64,000 nucleotides of DNA from Variovorax sp. PBL-H6 (GTDB lineage Bacteria > Pseudomonadota > Gammaproteobacteria > Burkholderiales > Burkholderiaceae_C): contig NZ_LR594660.1 in assembly GCF_901827155.1 (NCBI RefSeq), forward strand, positions 434,001 to 498,000, written 5' to 3'. A model generated the notes under the pieces. It ran no database searches. It had not been told where the DNA came from and saw only the letters and a list, made by a program, of their open reading frames with translations. The translations under genes were made by a program, and so were the position numbers. The stretch's first letter is position 1. Every line of letters starts with the position of its first letter. Of this stretch, positions 31,840 to 42,062 are shown piece by piece.

Positions 31840-32679
31840 CTATAGAGACGTTCCTGGTTTCTCGCTCCCTTCATTCAAGGGTTGACTGGCTGAAGTCTTG
31901 CGCTCCTGCTCCCTGGACTTGATGCGGCCCTTGGCCTCCTTGGAGCTGTGGCGGAAGCGGTAGGACTCGTTTCCGGTCTCGATGATGTGGCAGTGGTGCG
32001 TCAACCGATCGAGCAGCGCGGTGGTCATCTTGGCGTCCCCGAACACGCTGGACCATTCCGCGAAGGTCAGGTTGGTCGTGATCATCACGCTGGTGTGCTC
32101 GTAGAGCTTGGACAGCAGGTGGAACAGCAAGGCACCACCGGACTGGCTGAACGGCAAGTAGCCCAGTTCGTCCAGAACCACCAGGTCCATGCGCACCAAA
32201 CTCATGGCAATGCGGCCTGCGCGACCTTGGGCTTTCTCCTGCTCCAGCGCGTTGACCAGATCCACCGTGGAGTAGAACCGCACCCGCTTGGCGTGCCGGC
32301 TCAACCCGGCAATGCCCAGTGCGGTGGCCAGGTGCGTCTTGCCCGTGCCAGGCCCACCGATCAGCACAGCGTTCTGCGCATCGTCGGTGAAGGACAGGTC
32401 TGAGAGTTTCTGGATCAGCGCCTTGTCCACCTGCGACACCTCGAAGTTGAACCCGGCCAAGTCGCGGTGCATGGGGAAGCGGGCCGACTTCATCTGGTGC
32501 GCAATCGAGCGCATCGCCCGGTCCGCATCTTCGGCTTGCAGCAGATGCTCCACCAGCCAGCGTGAGGCATCCAGCGTCGAGTCCCCACCTTGCTCGACCA
32601 GATCCGCCCAGGCCACGGCCATGCCGTTCAACCTCAATGCCTTGAGCTGCGCGTGAACATCCCGTGTCGTATCACGCAT
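31840..32679 (-). CDS. istB: IS21 helper ATPase IstB
   Basis: IstB is the AAA+ ATPase that works with IstA in target choice and transposition. The Walker A motif [15 protein letters not shown] and Walker [16 protein letters not shown] are clear, followed by sensor text [18 protein letters not shown] and [22 protein letters not shown] 32679 (MRDTTRDVH) is chosen because AGGAGG lies six bases before it; it overlaps the end of istA by eight bases. Its length, 279 residues, is slightly above the common 250-265 due to a basic tail. Confidence 0.9.
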   Translation of the reverse strand: MRDTTRDVHAQLKALRLNGMAVAWADLVEQGGDSTLDASRWLVEHLLQAEDADRAMRSIAHQMKSARFPMHRDLAGFNFEVSQVDKALIQKLSDLSFTDDAQNAVLIGGPGTGKTHLATALGIAGLSRHAKRVRFYSTVDLVNALEQEKAQGRAGRIAMSLVRMDLVVLDELGYLPFSQSGGALLFHLLSKLYEHTSVMITTNLTFAEWSSVFGDAKMTTALLDRLTHHCHIIETGNESYRFRHSSKEAKGRIKSREQERKTSASQPLNEGSEKPGTSL

Positions 32680-34195
32680 GACGCACCTCCTGATCATCCA
32701 GGTGGGTGGGACGCAGCCGGTCGTACCGCGCTGTGTCGGCCTTGGGCGCCAAGGTCAATTGCAGCGCGGTCTCGGCCTGCATTGGGGTCACCGGGTTGTT
32801 CAACCGCGCCAGCACATTGCGAACGTGCTCCACGCTGATGCTGCCGCTGGGGGCCATGCCTTCGAGCACCAGCTCTACAGCCACCAGCACCGCCTCCAAA
32901 CCCGCCTGCGGAACCACCGCCAGCACCTGCGCCATGACCCGGTCACCTCCGGCGTGGCGCAACAAAGACTGCCGCAGCCGCAGCAGCGCAGGCGGCAGAT
33001 CCAGGAAGGGTGTTCCATTGCGAAGCGCACCCGGCTTGCGCTGCACCAGGTCGATGTAGTGCTGCCAGTCAAAGACGGTCTGTCCACTGCCCGAGAGCCG
33101 GGCGTGGCTGGCCACCACCGCATCCATGGCAGCCACCTCCACCCGCTCCGGATACACCCGGGTGCTCACGATGTGACCCGCCCATTCACACGGCACCGAG
33201 TAACGGTTGCGGGCGGCCACCACCAGGCAGGTGCTGCTTACCCGGGCCAGGCGCTCCACATAACCATCAAAGAGCGTCGGCATGGACATGAGGTGGCCCC
33301 TCTCCAACTCCAGCATCTCACCCACGGTGAACTGTCGATGGATCGGGTGCGACGTGTCGGCCCACACCGAGCGGCAACGCTCTGCCAGCCAGGCATTGAG
33401 TTCGATGAATGAGCCGAAGCGCCGGGTGCTCGCCTCGATCCAGATACGCCGGCGGCTGTCCTGCACGTTCTTCTCCACCACCCCTTTCTCCCAACCCGAG
33501 GCCACGTTGCAGAAGTCCGGGTCGAACAGGTAGTGGCTGCACATGGCCGCAAAGCGCGCGTTGACGATGCGCCCCTTGCCCCGCTTGACCTTGTCCACCG
33601 CGGTCTTCATGTTGTCGTAGATGCCCCGCCGCGCCACCCCGCCAAGCGCCTGGAACGAGCGCGTGTGCGCGTCAAACAGCATCTCGTGCCCCTGGCTGGG
33701 ATACGCCACCAGCCAGAACGCTCGGCTGGCACACAGCTTCAAATGCGCGACCTGCACGTTGTAGAACACGCCGCCCACCACCATCGCCTCATCGCTCCAG
33801 TCAAACTGGAACGCCTCGCCCAACTCAAAGCTCAAGGGCACGAACGCCTTGGCCGGACTGCTGTCAGAGCGCGTGCGCCACGCCCGGATGAAGTCCGTGA
33901 CCGCGCTGTAGCCACCGCGGTAACCCTGCGCCTGGATCTGGGAGAACAGTGCCCTTGCAGAACGCCGGCTTTGCTTGGGCCGGTGCGCATCGGCCGCCAG
34001 CGCCTGGTGCAGCGTGCCCTCGAACGCCGTGAGCTTGCGCTCAACGACGCGTCGCTCGTACTTCGGAGGCTCATGGCCGGGGGCCTTGAGCCATTTCTTG
34101 ACCGTGTTTCGGGCCAAGCCGGTTCGCTTGGAAATCTCGCTCAGGGAGAGTTGGTCGCGCAGCTTCATGCGCCTGACCTTGCCAATCATGTCCAT
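32672..34195 (-). CDS. istA: IS21 transposase IstA
   Basis: This DDE transposase has an N-terminal HTH ([21 protein letters not shown]) and a catalytic core starting with [15 protein letters not shown], the first Asp of the triad, then [13 protein letters not shown] (second Asp) and [16 protein letters not shown] with the Glu. A later beta domain ([15 protein letters not shown]) fits the family. ATG 34195 with AGGTG upstream is preferred; GTG at 34204 is possible. Full length (507 aa) and intact, so the element may be active. Confidence 0.9.
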   Translation of the reverse strand: MDMIGKVRRMKLRDQLSLSEISKRTGLARNTVKKWLKAPGHEPPKYERRVVERKLTAFEGTLHQALAADAHRPKQSRRSARALFSQIQAQGYRGGYSAVTDFIRAWRTRSDSSPAKAFVPLSFELGEAFQFDWSDEAMVVGGVFYNVQVAHLKLCASRAFWLVAYPSQGHEMLFDAHTRSFQALGGVARRGIYDNMKTAVDKVKRGKGRIVNARFAAMCSHYLFDPDFCNVASGWEKGVVEKNVQDSRRRIWIEASTRRFGSFIELNAWLAERCRSVWADTSHPIHRQFTVGEMLELERGHLMSMPTLFDGYVERLARVSSTCLVVAARNRYSVPCEWAGHIVSTRVYPERVEVAAMDAVVASHARLSGSGQTVFDWQHYIDLVQRKPGALRNGTPFLDLPPALLRLRQSLLRHAGGDRVMAQVLAVVPQAGLEAVLVAVELVLEGMAPSGSISVEHVRNVLARLNNPVTPMQAETALQLTLAPKADTARYDRLRPTHLDDQEVRHA

Positions 34196-34307
34196 GGTGA
34201 TCACCTAATTTCCCTGCTGAAAGTTTCAGCAGGTCAGTGGAACACCCTGGTCAATTTTCAGTAGGCACTTCGACCTCTAGATGGTCAGTTTTCGGTCGGC
34301 GTCAACA

Positions 34308-34361
34308 CCCGGATCTCACGCAGCAGCCGGGAGCCGGTCAACTCGGGCCAGGCCTGTAGTC
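34308..34361 (-). pseudogene. 54-bp remnant of a second IS21 istA
   Basis: Read on the minus strand this encodes LQAWPELTGSRLLREIR, a segment found in IS21-type IstA proteins. It is squeezed between the right end of the IS21 element and the first IS1071, so the IS21 element probably inserted into another IS21 copy that IS1071 then cut. Confidence 0.5.
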
Positions 34362-37300
34362 GGGGTCTCCTCGTTTTCAGTGCAATAAGTGACGGTACGC
34401 AAAGCTAGCACTGGCGCGGGGGTGGTCTGGGTAGACCGTTGATTTCATTGACTTTCCTGTTCGCTTTGTAAACGGGTATGGTGGCCTCCCACTTTTGAGG
34501 TTCACGATGCAGGGTTGGCACACAACGTTTTTGGGGATGCGTGGGCTCCCCCGCGATATCAGCGACTTCGAGATGAAGGCATTTTTCACCTTCGATGGTG
34601 CCGAGCGCGACGCAATCAATGCACGCCGAGGTGATTCCCACAAGCTTGGTCTGGCGCTCCATATTGGTTTCCTGCGCATGAGTGGGCGTTTGCTCGGTGC
34701 CTTTCGGGTAATTCCAGTAGCCTTGTGGCGCCACCTTGGCAACGAGCTTGGCATTGCAGCACCAGAAGTCGCCTCGCTGAGAGCCATGTATGAACGCGGG
34801 CGCACGCTATTCGATCACCAACAAGTAGCCTGCACGGTCCTTGGATTCCAGTGGATGAGCGAGCACCAGCGCCGCTCACTGGTACGTGAACTGCGCGACG
34901 AAGTGGCGCGCTGCGCCGACCGCGATCAGCTACTCGTGCGGGCGCGTCAATGGCTGTACAAGAACAAGCTGGTGATCGTGCACGAGCGGGCAATTCGGAC
35001 ACTGATTGCGGCGGCACTTGCCCAGCTTGAAGTTGAAACAGGCACCGCCATCGCCGCCAGCGTTGATCCAGCAACACTTGATCGCTGGCGAGCCTCAGTT
35101 TCAGAGCTGCGCCCAGATGGACAAACCCAGCAGAGTTGGCTATGGGCTGCACCGGCGAAACACTCAACCCGCCAAATCAGCGAGGTACTGGAGCGCATCG
35201 ACCTGCTTTACACGCTGGACGTTCATAAGCACCTGGCAGACATCCCCGATCTCATCTTGCGCCGCTACGCGCGCCGACTTGTCTCCAGGCCGCCCTCAGC
35301 CGGAGCCAAGATCAAAGAGCCAGCGCGCACCGTGGAGGTCGCATGCTTTCTTCGGTATTGCCTGTTCACCACCACAGACCAGTTGATCCTTATGGTGCAG
35401 CGCCGGATCGCCGATCTGTGGCGTCAGGCTGCCGCCGATGTCCCCGCTACCGTCAATTGGGCCGCAATGTACAAAACGCTGCTCGGCGAACTTGTTGCCT
35501 TGAGCGCGCAAGGTGCGGTGCCAGATGCTGAGTTGCGTGCCCGTCTTGAAGCCTTGATCACCGAAACCCAGAAACGCAAACCACCGAGCAGGGCCTCCCT
35601 GGTCCGCGAGGGATTGATTGATGGAATTCGCCCCGTGCGGTCGTTGCTCGTCGCCATTGCAAAGCTGCCCTGGCAGGCCACCGGCGAGCATCCTGCCATC
35701 GAGTACCTTGCCAAGCTGCAAGCTTTATATCTCAAAGGATCCAGAAAGCTGCCAGTTGAAGTGGTGGCACCAAGTCTGGGAATGATCTGGCAGGTTTCGA
35801 TCTCCAGCCCAGACCGGGAACGGGCGTTTCAGGCGTTGGAGGTGGCCACCCTGTTTGCCCTGCGCCGCGCGGTGCGCAATGGCTCGGTCTGGATTGAGCA
35901 CAGCCTGAGCTTTCGGGGTCGTGCGCGCTTGTTCTTCACGGACGAGCGTTGGCAGGCAGAGTCCAAGAAACACTATGCCCGTCTATCGTTACCCAGCAAG
36001 GCTGCCACTTTCTTGAAGCCTTTGCTGGCCAGAGTAACTGCCGGTGTCGATGCGGTGGCCGCTGCAGCCCGCAGTGGCGTACTGCGCGTGGATGATGAAC
36101 TCCATTTGTCGCCATTGCCCGCAGAGGACGAAGACCCAGAAGTGACCAAGCTGCGCGCGGCTTTGGATCACCGCATCGGTGAGGTTCAATTGCCGGAAGT
36201 GATTCTGGCCGTTGACGCCCAGGTGCGCTTTAGCTGGATCATGCTCGGACGTGAGCCGCGCTCTACCGACGAGCTGCTGATGGTCTATGCCGGCATCATG
36301 GCCCACGGCACCAGTCTGACTGCGGTCGAATGCGCGCGCATGATTCCGCAATTGTCTGCCACCAGCATTCGCCAGGCCATGCGCTGGGCGCGGGACGAAC
36401 GGCGTCTGAGCCAGGCCTGCCAGGCTGTGCTGGAATTCATGCAGCGACACCCGATTGCCGCCACCTGGGGGCGGTCCGATTTGGCATCTTCTGACATGAT
36501 GACCATGGAGACCACCAAACGGGTGTGGCAAGCCCGGCTTGATCCTCGGCGCAACACACCTTCCATTGGAATCTACTCCCATGTAAAAGACCGGTGGGGC
36601 ATCTTCCATGCGCAGCCCTTTGTGCTCAATGAGCGCCAGGCGGGCGTGGCCATTGAAGGTGTCATCCGCCAAGAAAAGCTGGAGACCAGCCAGCTTGCTG
36701 TGGATACCCATGGCTACACCGACTTTGCCATGTCACATGCCCGTTTGCTTGGTTTTGATCTTTGCCCGCGGTTGAAGGAACTCAAACAGCGCCACCTCTT
36801 TGTGCCACGCGGCACCAAAGTGCCCGCAGAAATCGCTGCGGTGTGCGAAGCCAATGTCGACGTCGCTTTGATCGAAAAGCATTGGGATAGTCTGGTGCAC
36901 CTGGCAGCCTCGGTCATGAGCGGACATGCCAGTGCGGTGGCAGCTCTTGCGCGGTTCGGTTCTGCCGCCCAGGGCGATCCAATCTATGAGGCTGGCGTGC
37001 AATTGGGGCGGTTGCTGCGTACGGCGTTTTTGGCTGACTACTTTGTCAAGGACGCTTTCAGGAACGAGTTGCGCCGGGTGCTCAATCGGGGCGAGGCTGT
37101 TAACGCCCTCAAGCGCGCCATTTATACCGGCCGGATCAGCCCGGCGCAGGCCAAACGTGTCGATGAAATGCAGGCTGTGGCCGATGCGTTGAGCCTGATG
37201 GCCAACATCGTGATGGCGTGGAATACCTCACAGATGCAGGCGGTCCTGGATCGCTGGTCGAACCGCCGCCAGGTCATTCCACCGGAACTGATCGGGAAGA

Positions 37301-37565
37301 TTGCGCCCACCAGGCTGGAGAGCATCAACTTGCGGGGTGTGTTTCGCTTCCCGGTTGACCGCTATGCTGACCAAATCCTGCCTTCGCGGCCAAATGCATC
37401 GATAACTGGCACCAATGGATGAAACCGACCACGGTTTGACGCCACGAATCGCAGATTTGAAAGTGAACAGGAAAGTCAATGAAATCAACGATCTACCAAC
37501 ACCACCTCCGCGCCAGTGCTAGCTTTTCGTACCGTCACTTATTGCACTGAAAACGAGGAGACCCC
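34362..37565 (+). mobile_element. IS1071 copy 1 (3204 bp)
   Basis: A Tn3-family class II element with long inverted repeats (about 110 bp, starting GGGGTCTCCTCG) and only a transposase gene. The length of 3204 bp equals that known for IS1071, which often flanks catabolic genes in Comamonadaceae. It has no resolvase, so cointegrates would need host recombination. Confidence 0.93.
34507..37422 (+). CDS. tnpA: IS1071 transposase TnpA, copy 1 (971 aa, intact)
   Basis: A Tn3-family DDE transposase that cuts and joins IS1071 ends. ATG 34507 (MQGWHTTFLGMRGLP) gives 971 residues, the known length for IS1071; the frame is open four codons farther. The N-terminal half is the DUF4158-like DNA-binding part (FFTFDGAERDAINARRGD...). 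The C-terminal half (from about 550) holds the catalytic core, with DTHGYTDFAMSHARLLGFDLCPRLKEL and, near the end, KRAIYTGRISPAQAKR. It is identical in protein to copies 3 and 4. Confidence 0.93.
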   Translation: MQGWHTTFLGMRGLPRDISDFEMKAFFTFDGAERDAINARRGDSHKLGLALHIGFLRMSGRLLGAFRVIPVALWRHLGNELGIAAPEVASLRAMYERGRTLFDHQQVACTVLGFQWMSEHQRRSLVRELRDEVARCADRDQLLVRARQWLYKNKLVIVHERAIRTLIAAALAQLEVETGTAIAASVDPATLDRWRASVSELRPDGQTQQSWLWAAPAKHSTRQISEVLERIDLLYTLDVHKHLADIPDLILRRYARRLVSRPPSAGAKIKEPARTVEVACFLRYCLFTTTDQLILMVQRRIADLWRQAAADVPATVNWAAMYKTLLGELVALSAQGAVPDAELRARLEALITETQKRKPPSRASLVREGLIDGIRPVRSLLVAIAKLPWQATGEHPAIEYLAKLQALYLKGSRKLPVEVVAPSLGMIWQVSISSPDRERAFQALEVATLFALRRAVRNGSVWIEHSLSFRGRARLFFTDERWQAESKKHYARLSLPSKAATFLKPLLARVTAGVDAVAAAARSGVLRVDDELHLSPLPAEDEDPEVTKLRAALDHRIGEVQLPEVILAVDAQVRFSWIMLGREPRSTDELLMVYAGIMAHGTSLTAVECARMIPQLSATSIRQAMRWARDERRLSQACQAVLEFMQRHPIAATWGRSDLASSDMMTMETTKRVWQARLDPRRNTPSIGIYSHVKDRWGIFHAQPFVLNERQAGVAIEGVIRQEKLETSQLAVDTHGYTDFAMSHARLLGFDLCPRLKELKQRHLFVPRGTKVPAEIAAVCEANVDVALIEKHWDSLVHLAASVMSGHASAVAALARFGSAAQGDPIYEAGVQLGRLLRTAFLADYFVKDAFRNELRRVLNRGEAVNALKRAIYTGRISPAQAKRVDEMQAVADALSLMANIVMAWNTSQMQAVLDRWSNRRQVIPPELIGKIAPTRLESINLRGVFRFPVDRYADQILPSRPNASITGTNG

Positions 37566-38667
37566 GATTAGCGCCATCGAGCGCTGCCGCACGTCCGCGC
37601 TGGGTGGTCACGTCGAGCAGTGCGACGCCTGCGGGCACCAGCGCATCGCTTTCAACAGTTGCCGCAACAGGCACTGTCCGAAGTGCCAGTCGCTGGTGCG
37701 CGCCCAGTGGCTGCAGGACCGGCAGGCCGAACTGCTGCCGGTCGAGTACTTTCACATCGTCTTCACCGTACCGCAGGAGATTGCCGCCATCGCGTACCAG
37801 AACAAGGCCGTGGTGTACGACATCCTGTTTCACGCCACCTCTGAGACGCTGCGCACCATCGCCGCCGACCCCAAACATCTCGGAGCCGAGATCGGCTTCA
37901 TCACCATCCTGCATACCTGGGGCCAGAACTTGCTGCATCACCCGCATCTGCACTGCGTCGTGCCCGGCGGTGGGGTGGCCCCGGACGGCAAGCGCTGGAT
38001 CGCCTGCCGAGCGGGCTTCTTCCTGCCGGTGCGGGTGCTGTCGCGGCTGTTTCGCCGCCTGTTCCTGACACAGTTGCGCAGCGCCTTCGACAACGGGGAA
38101 CTGCGCTTCTTCAACGGCCTGGCTGCGCTACAGGATTGCGATGCCTTCGCCAGCTACCTGGCGCCCGCAACCCAGGCCGAGTGGGTGGTCTACGCCAAGC
38201 CACCTTTCGGCGGGCCCGAGCAGGTCCTGAACTACCTCGGGCGCTACACCCATCGCGTGGCGATCTCCAACAACCGCCTGGTCGACTTCGCCGATGGCGA
38301 GGTGGCCTTTGCGTGGAAGGACTACCGCCACGAATCGCGCCACAAGGTCATGCGCCTGGATGCCCAGGAGTTCGTCCGCCGCTTCCTGCTGCATGTCCTG
38401 CCCCCTGGATTCCAGCGCATCCGCCACTATGGGCTCCTGGCCAACCGCTATCGCGAGACCAAGCTCGACCACTGTCGCCAGCTGCTGGCGGCACCCGCAC
38501 CGGTCGTGGAGTTGCCCGATGCACCGCTGGACTATCGGGACCGCTATCAGCGCCTGACTGGCGTGTCTCTGCGCGACTGCCAGCATTGCGGTCGTGGCCA
38601 GATGGTGCGAATCGAATCCTTTCTGCCGGGAACCTTGCCGCGCGGTCCGCCGCCCATCCCCTCATGA
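37516..38667 (+). CDS. IS91-family transposase, N-terminally replaced (383 aa, copy 1)
   Basis: A rolling-circle-type (HUH/Y2-like) transposase. Cysteines 36, 39, 49, 54 and 57 form the N-terminal zinc domain, HHPHLH at 141-146 is the metal-binding motif, and YLGRYTHRVAIS holds two tyrosines (240, 244) suited to nicking. The first 17 residues, from GTG 37516, are read from the IS1071 inverted repeat; the native N-terminus is gone. Whether the chimeric protein is made is unknown. In copies 2 and 3 a C is missing from a C5 run and the frame shifts near residue 296. Confidence 0.75.
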   Translation: MLAFRTVTYCTENEETPISAIERCRTSALGGHVEQCDACGHQRIAFNSCRNRHCPKCQSLVRAQWLQDRQAELLPVEYFHIVFTVPQEIAAIAYQNKAVVYDILFHATSETLRTIAADPKHLGAEIGFITILHTWGQNLLHHPHLHCVVPGGGVAPDGKRWIACRAGFFLPVRVLSRLFRRLFLTQLRSAFDNGELRFFNGLAALQDCDAFASYLAPATQAEWVVYAKPPFGGPEQVLNYLGRYTHRVAISNNRLVDFADGEVAFAWKDYRHESRHKVMRLDAQEFVRRFLLHVLPPGFQRIRHYGLLANRYRETKLDHCRQLLAAPAPVVELPDAPLDYRDRYQRLTGVSLRDCQHCGRGQMVRIESFLPGTLPRGPPPIPS

Positions 38668-39035
38668 ACACAAGCCCGGCCTTCACCCCATGCGCTTCCA
38701 GATCCGTGTCGCGAAGCGATAGGTGTCCCTTTGCATGCTCACGCCCATCAATGGCGAGAGCCTCTCGCCACGCCCTCGTGGCAGCGCCAATGCACACGCC
38801 GCAGCCCCCCGTTCTTCGGTGCCAGCTCAACCCAGCGCTGCAATTTCCTCAGCCTTGCGCACCTGCGCCTCGCGCTTGGACAAGTCGGTGCTGATTCAAT
38901 CCCCATAGCGCACCACCACCTGGACGGCGGTTTAGTTCAACGGGATCTTTAGCCTACCGGCTGCGGAACAGGCGTCGCGGGGTTGATCAGCGTCTGCGCG
39001 CCGCAGCCGCCAGGCTAAAGACTCTCTGCATTATG
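37566..39035 (+). mobile_element. IS91-family element, 5'-truncated by IS1071 (copy 1)
   Basis: The sequence starts at the IS1071 end with GATTAGCGCC inside the transposase gene and runs past the stop (38667) through about 368 bp of non-coding tail to the core junction. The tail contains a perfect-looking stem-loop (38947-39020) and no gene. The same truncation point is found in all four copies, so one damaged IS91/IS1071 unit was multiplied. Confidence 0.75.
38947..39020 (+). other. 74-bp stem-loop at the end of the IS91 tail
   Basis: CTTTAGCCTACCGGCTGCGG (38947-38966) mirrors 39001-39020 with two mismatches around a 34-base loop. It lies 15 bases before the arm/core junction and is repeated at all four arm ends. 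It may be the IS91 terminus hairpin or an older element. Confidence 0.55.
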
Positions 39036-39049
39036 GAGAGCTTTCCATA
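39032..39049. repeat. 18-bp imperfect palindrome at core end (amidase side, composite 1)
   Basis: TATGGAGAGCTTTCCATA spans the arm/core junction and matches 14 of 18 bases of the palindrome at the other core end (42441-42458). A 5-bp hairpin GCAGC-GGTT-GCTGC follows directly. Confidence 0.6.
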
Positions 39050-39517
39050 AGCAGCGGTTGCTGCTGGTTGCGGGAGCGCCATGACTTCTCGCTCTTTGTA
39101 CCCAAGCCGCCATCGGAGGGATACGCAGCCTCTGAGGCCCTATGTCCAGTTTTAGATACGGCCGACTTTGGGGAAATGTCGCTACTGCGCTTTGTCTCGA
39201 ACGACGACGCCCCCAAGGCCCAACAGGTGCTATCGATCTCAAGGCATCCATGGACTATGAGTATCTTTGAACTGGAAGTTGAAAACTGTTTAGCGAAGCG
39301 GGTGAAGCCCACCTTCCAGAAGTCTACACCTGTCCTAGCGTCCGCACAGGAACCTTATGGGTAGCGCATATTGATTTCCTCAGGGTTCGCCACATTCAAA
39401 AATGCCAGTGCGAAGACCGAGAACGGATACCAACATCTGACCCCGGTGTTTTAACTTTGTTTGAGGTTTCCCGGGAACGTCAAAGGCTTGAGTTGAGCAG
39501 GTTTGAAGAATCCACTT
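39036..39517. other. Core, amidase-distal 482 bp without a gene
   Basis: No complete gene is seen. A plus-strand frame 39068-39364 encodes MSIFELEVENCLAKRVKP, which resembles HNFELEDDNCLQKRLKSS at the other core end, so both could be ends of related decayed genes. The junction is marked by an 18-bp palindrome (39032-39049). A G/C-run difference from composite 2 lies at about 39434. Confidence 0.4.
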
Positions 39518-40945
39518 TTATTGAGCGAACACTTTGGGCCTGAATGCTCGCCAAGGCTGCAATCGTTCAAGGTCACGAGCGACCTGAAGCAAAACATCTT
39601 CACGCCCCATTCCCGCCACCATTTGAATGGGGACGGGCATCTCGTCATGCATGCCTGCTGGCAAGGTTAGCGCTGGCAGTCCGGTCATGTTGAACTGCGC
39701 CGTGAAAGGAATCGCATCGAAGAGCCGGTCGTACCAGCCATGAGCGTCGAGACTCGCATCGTTTTGATCCAGGTACCCAAGGGGCAGTGGCGTGCGTTTC
39801 AAGGCGGGCATCAAGATGATGTCGTAGCGCGTGAGAAATACGCCGAGACTTCGGGACATGGTGTTCATCACGGCAAACACATCCTCGATGTCCATCGCCG
39901 TCAATGCGTTGCCCGCCTGCGCGCAGGCCAGCGTCACTGCCTCAAGCACATCTGGCCCAGGTTCACGGCCCATAGCGGCTTTCAACCCATTGACCCCCAC
40001 CGCAAGGAAAGACATCCACGCCGAAAAATTCGCGCGCATGAAAGCATCAACGTCATAGACAGGCGCCGTTTCCTCAATCACATGCCCCTGGGCCTCCAAC
40101 AAGCGGGCGGTGCGCTGCAGCGCCTCGTCGATTTGCCGCTCCACCGCCGGCGCCTTGGGCCACTGCCGCACCAACGCTACTTTCAGTGGCCGGGTGTCGG
40201 AAGCAATCGCGCGCACGTAGGACTGGGTTGGCAAGGCGATGCCTTGGGTCGCGCCGATGTCGGGGCCTGCGACAGCATCGAGCAATGCCGCGCAATCGCG
40301 TACCGTTCGGGTCACGGCGAATTCGCAGGCCATACCGAGCACTGGCATCCCGTGGTAAGGGCCAAGAGGCGTTCGGCCCCGAGATGGTTTCAATCCGATC
40401 AGGCCGCAAGAGGCCGCTGGAATCCGTATGGAACCTGCGGCATCGTTGGCATGCGCCACGGGCACAATGCCAGCCGCTACAGCGGCCGCTGAACCCCCTG
40501 AAGAGCCGCCAGAAGAGCGATCGAGGTTGTAGGGGTTGCGGGTGGGCCCGTGAAGAACCGACTCGGTGGTGGCGTTGAAGCCGAACTCGGGCGTTGCTGT
40601 GATCCCGATGGTGTTGAGGCCCGCCTTGCGAAAGCGCGTGAACAGTTCACTGTCTGCCGGAGGAATGAACTCGCCCTTGGCCAGCATGCGGGTGCCCATC
40701 ATTTGCGGCACGCCGCCTACCGCCAGAACCTGGTCCTTGACCAAAAATGGCACGCCAGCAAAAGCGCCCTCGCTGTCGCCCATCACTGGAGGGTCCAGCC
40801 TGCGGACAACGGCATTGATTGAACCGTTTACCGAATCGATTGCGCGGTTGGCACAGTCGGTGAGTTCTGCTCCGCTCACTTCTCCGGCTCTGACCAAATC
40901 GGCCAATCCAGTGGCGTCATGTGCGCTGTAGTCCTTCAAGTCCAT
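39518..40945 (-). CDS. Amidase-signature hydrolase, composite 1 copy (475 aa)
   Basis: The enzyme belongs to the amidase signature family, which hydrolyses C-N bonds with a Lys-Ser-Ser triad: Lys70 (FLVKDQ), Ser148 (GGSSGG) and Ser172 ([10 protein letters not shown]). It is cytoplasmic and of normal length. ATG 40945 follows AAGGAGCTTGAGAC. With the LuxR gene upstream on the same strand and IS1071 around it, a role in breaking an anilide, amide or phenylurea xenobiotic is likely. LibA (linuron hydrolase of Variovorax) is a family member of similar size; identity is untested. An identical copy lies at 57095-58522. Confidence 0.85.
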   Translation of the reverse strand: MDLKDYSAHDATGLADLVRAGEVSGAELTDCANRAIDSVNGSINAVVRRLDPPVMGDSEGAFAGVPFLVKDQVLAVGGVPQMMGTRMLAKGEFIPPADSELFTRFRKAGLNTIGITATPEFGFNATTESVLHGPTRNPYNLDRSSGGSSGGSAAAVAAGIVPVAHANDAAGSIRIPAASCGLIGLKPSRGRTPLGPYHGMPVLGMACEFAVTRTVRDCAALLDAVAGPDIGATQGIALPTQSYVRAIASDTRPLKVALVRQWPKAPAVERQIDEALQRTARLLEAQGHVIEETAPVYDVDAFMRANFSAWMSFLAVGVNGLKAAMGREPGPDVLEAVTLACAQAGNALTAMDIEDVFAVMNTMSRSLGVFLTRYDIILMPALKRTPLPLGYLDQNDASLDAHGWYDRLFDAIPFTAQFNMTGLPALTLPAGMHDEMPVPIQMVAGMGREDVLLQVARDLERLQPWRAFRPKVFAQ

Positions 40946-41031
40946 GTCTCAAGCTCCTTATTTATGTCCTGTCACTTCAGGGCAAAGAGAGCTTGCAGCA
41001 AAGCGTCAATCTTTTGAATGATGCAAATGAC

Positions 41032-42062
41032 CTATGGTGGCGAAGATCGGTCGGGGCTGGCCGAAGCAAGGACGGAGGCCAGCGTCGCTCGGTTGTGGAC
41101 GCCCAGCTTGTCGTAGATTTGGCTCGTCTGATTGCGCACCGTAGCCGGGGAAATACCCAGATGGCGCGCGACGTGTTTATGGCTGAGGCCTTGGGTCAAG
41201 AGTGCTGCCACTTCCGCTTCGCGCGGGCTTAACCGACTGACCGGTGACAGGGGTCTGACGTGCACTCTCCGAAGTCCAGCGCCGTCGTCGACTTTGGCTG
41301 GCTTCGCGGTGATGACCAGTCCCAAATCATCAGCCACGAGTCGACCGGTGCGCGTCAGTGCCGTTCGGATGGCTGCCTGCAACTTATCGCGGACGGGGCC
41401 CTCAGCATCCATTCCCAAGGCAAGCAACCCGGCACCGCCAAAGACGCAGTGCCCGGCAGCGGAGACCAGCAGCTCAACACCCTCACCGCTAGTCGCGGCA
41501 GTCACGTCTGCCCGTTGGCGGATTTGTCGGTCCAACACCTCAACCGATGCGTACAGAAAATCGCGTTCTCCGTTGTGCCAGCGGCGCACGGACGATCCCC
41601 ATGGCGCAAACAGGCCAAGAACAATGAGCCTTGATGATCCGTTCGTATCTGGGTGGCTGTGGCGATGGACCCGATGCCATACCGATCCACCATCGCCATC
41701 ATCCCGTCCGTCTGCACGGCTTGACTTCGCAGGTACGTGGCAACTCGTCTCGGGGCCTTGCGAATCTGATCAAGCAACAGATCTTCGTGGCTCATCGCCT
41801 GCCATGTTTGATAGAAGTCACCCGGCAGGTTCAGCGCAGCCGTGCCATGCATCACCGGGCCGGTATTGCTTGAGTTTGACGGCACGCCATTGCCCGCGCT
41901 TGAAGTCTCCCAGCCCAGGAACCCATACCAGGCCGAATCAAAGCCCAGCACCTTAGCCAGCCGCCTCACGCACCCATCCAGAGCAGAAAGCGGGGGCATT
42001 TCCTCTAGAAGTCGATCGACATCATTGAGGTAGGTCGAAAAGGTTCGAATGCTGCAGGTCAA
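41032..42062 (-). pseudogene. LuxR-type regulator, frameshifted copy
   Basis: This is the same gene as the intact one at 55977-57008, but one base is missing in a C run at 41597-41600 (four instead of five), splitting the frame into 42062-41502 and 41589-41032. The HTH half (LSPREAEVAALLTQGLSHKHVARHLG) is in the second part. If the indel is a sequencing error the gene is whole. It reads toward the amidase, with 86 bp between. Confidence 0.75.

Larger units (their letters stand above)
31750..34307 (-). mobile_element. IS21-family insertion sequence (2558 bp)
   Basis: The ends start TGTTGGCGCCGA (left) and TGTTGACGCCGA (right, minus strand), followed by several internal repeats of the TCAATTTT/TGACCA kind, as is usual for IS21. 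It contains istA and istB in the usual overlapping order. The flanking bases (CCTAGC left, CCCGGA right) are not a direct repeat, so the insertion site has been rearranged. Confidence 0.85.

Noticed and set aside
34362..37565. Tn3-family unit transposon with resolvase
   Set aside because: There is no tnpR or res inside; length, long inverted repeats and 971-residue TnpA identify IS1071.
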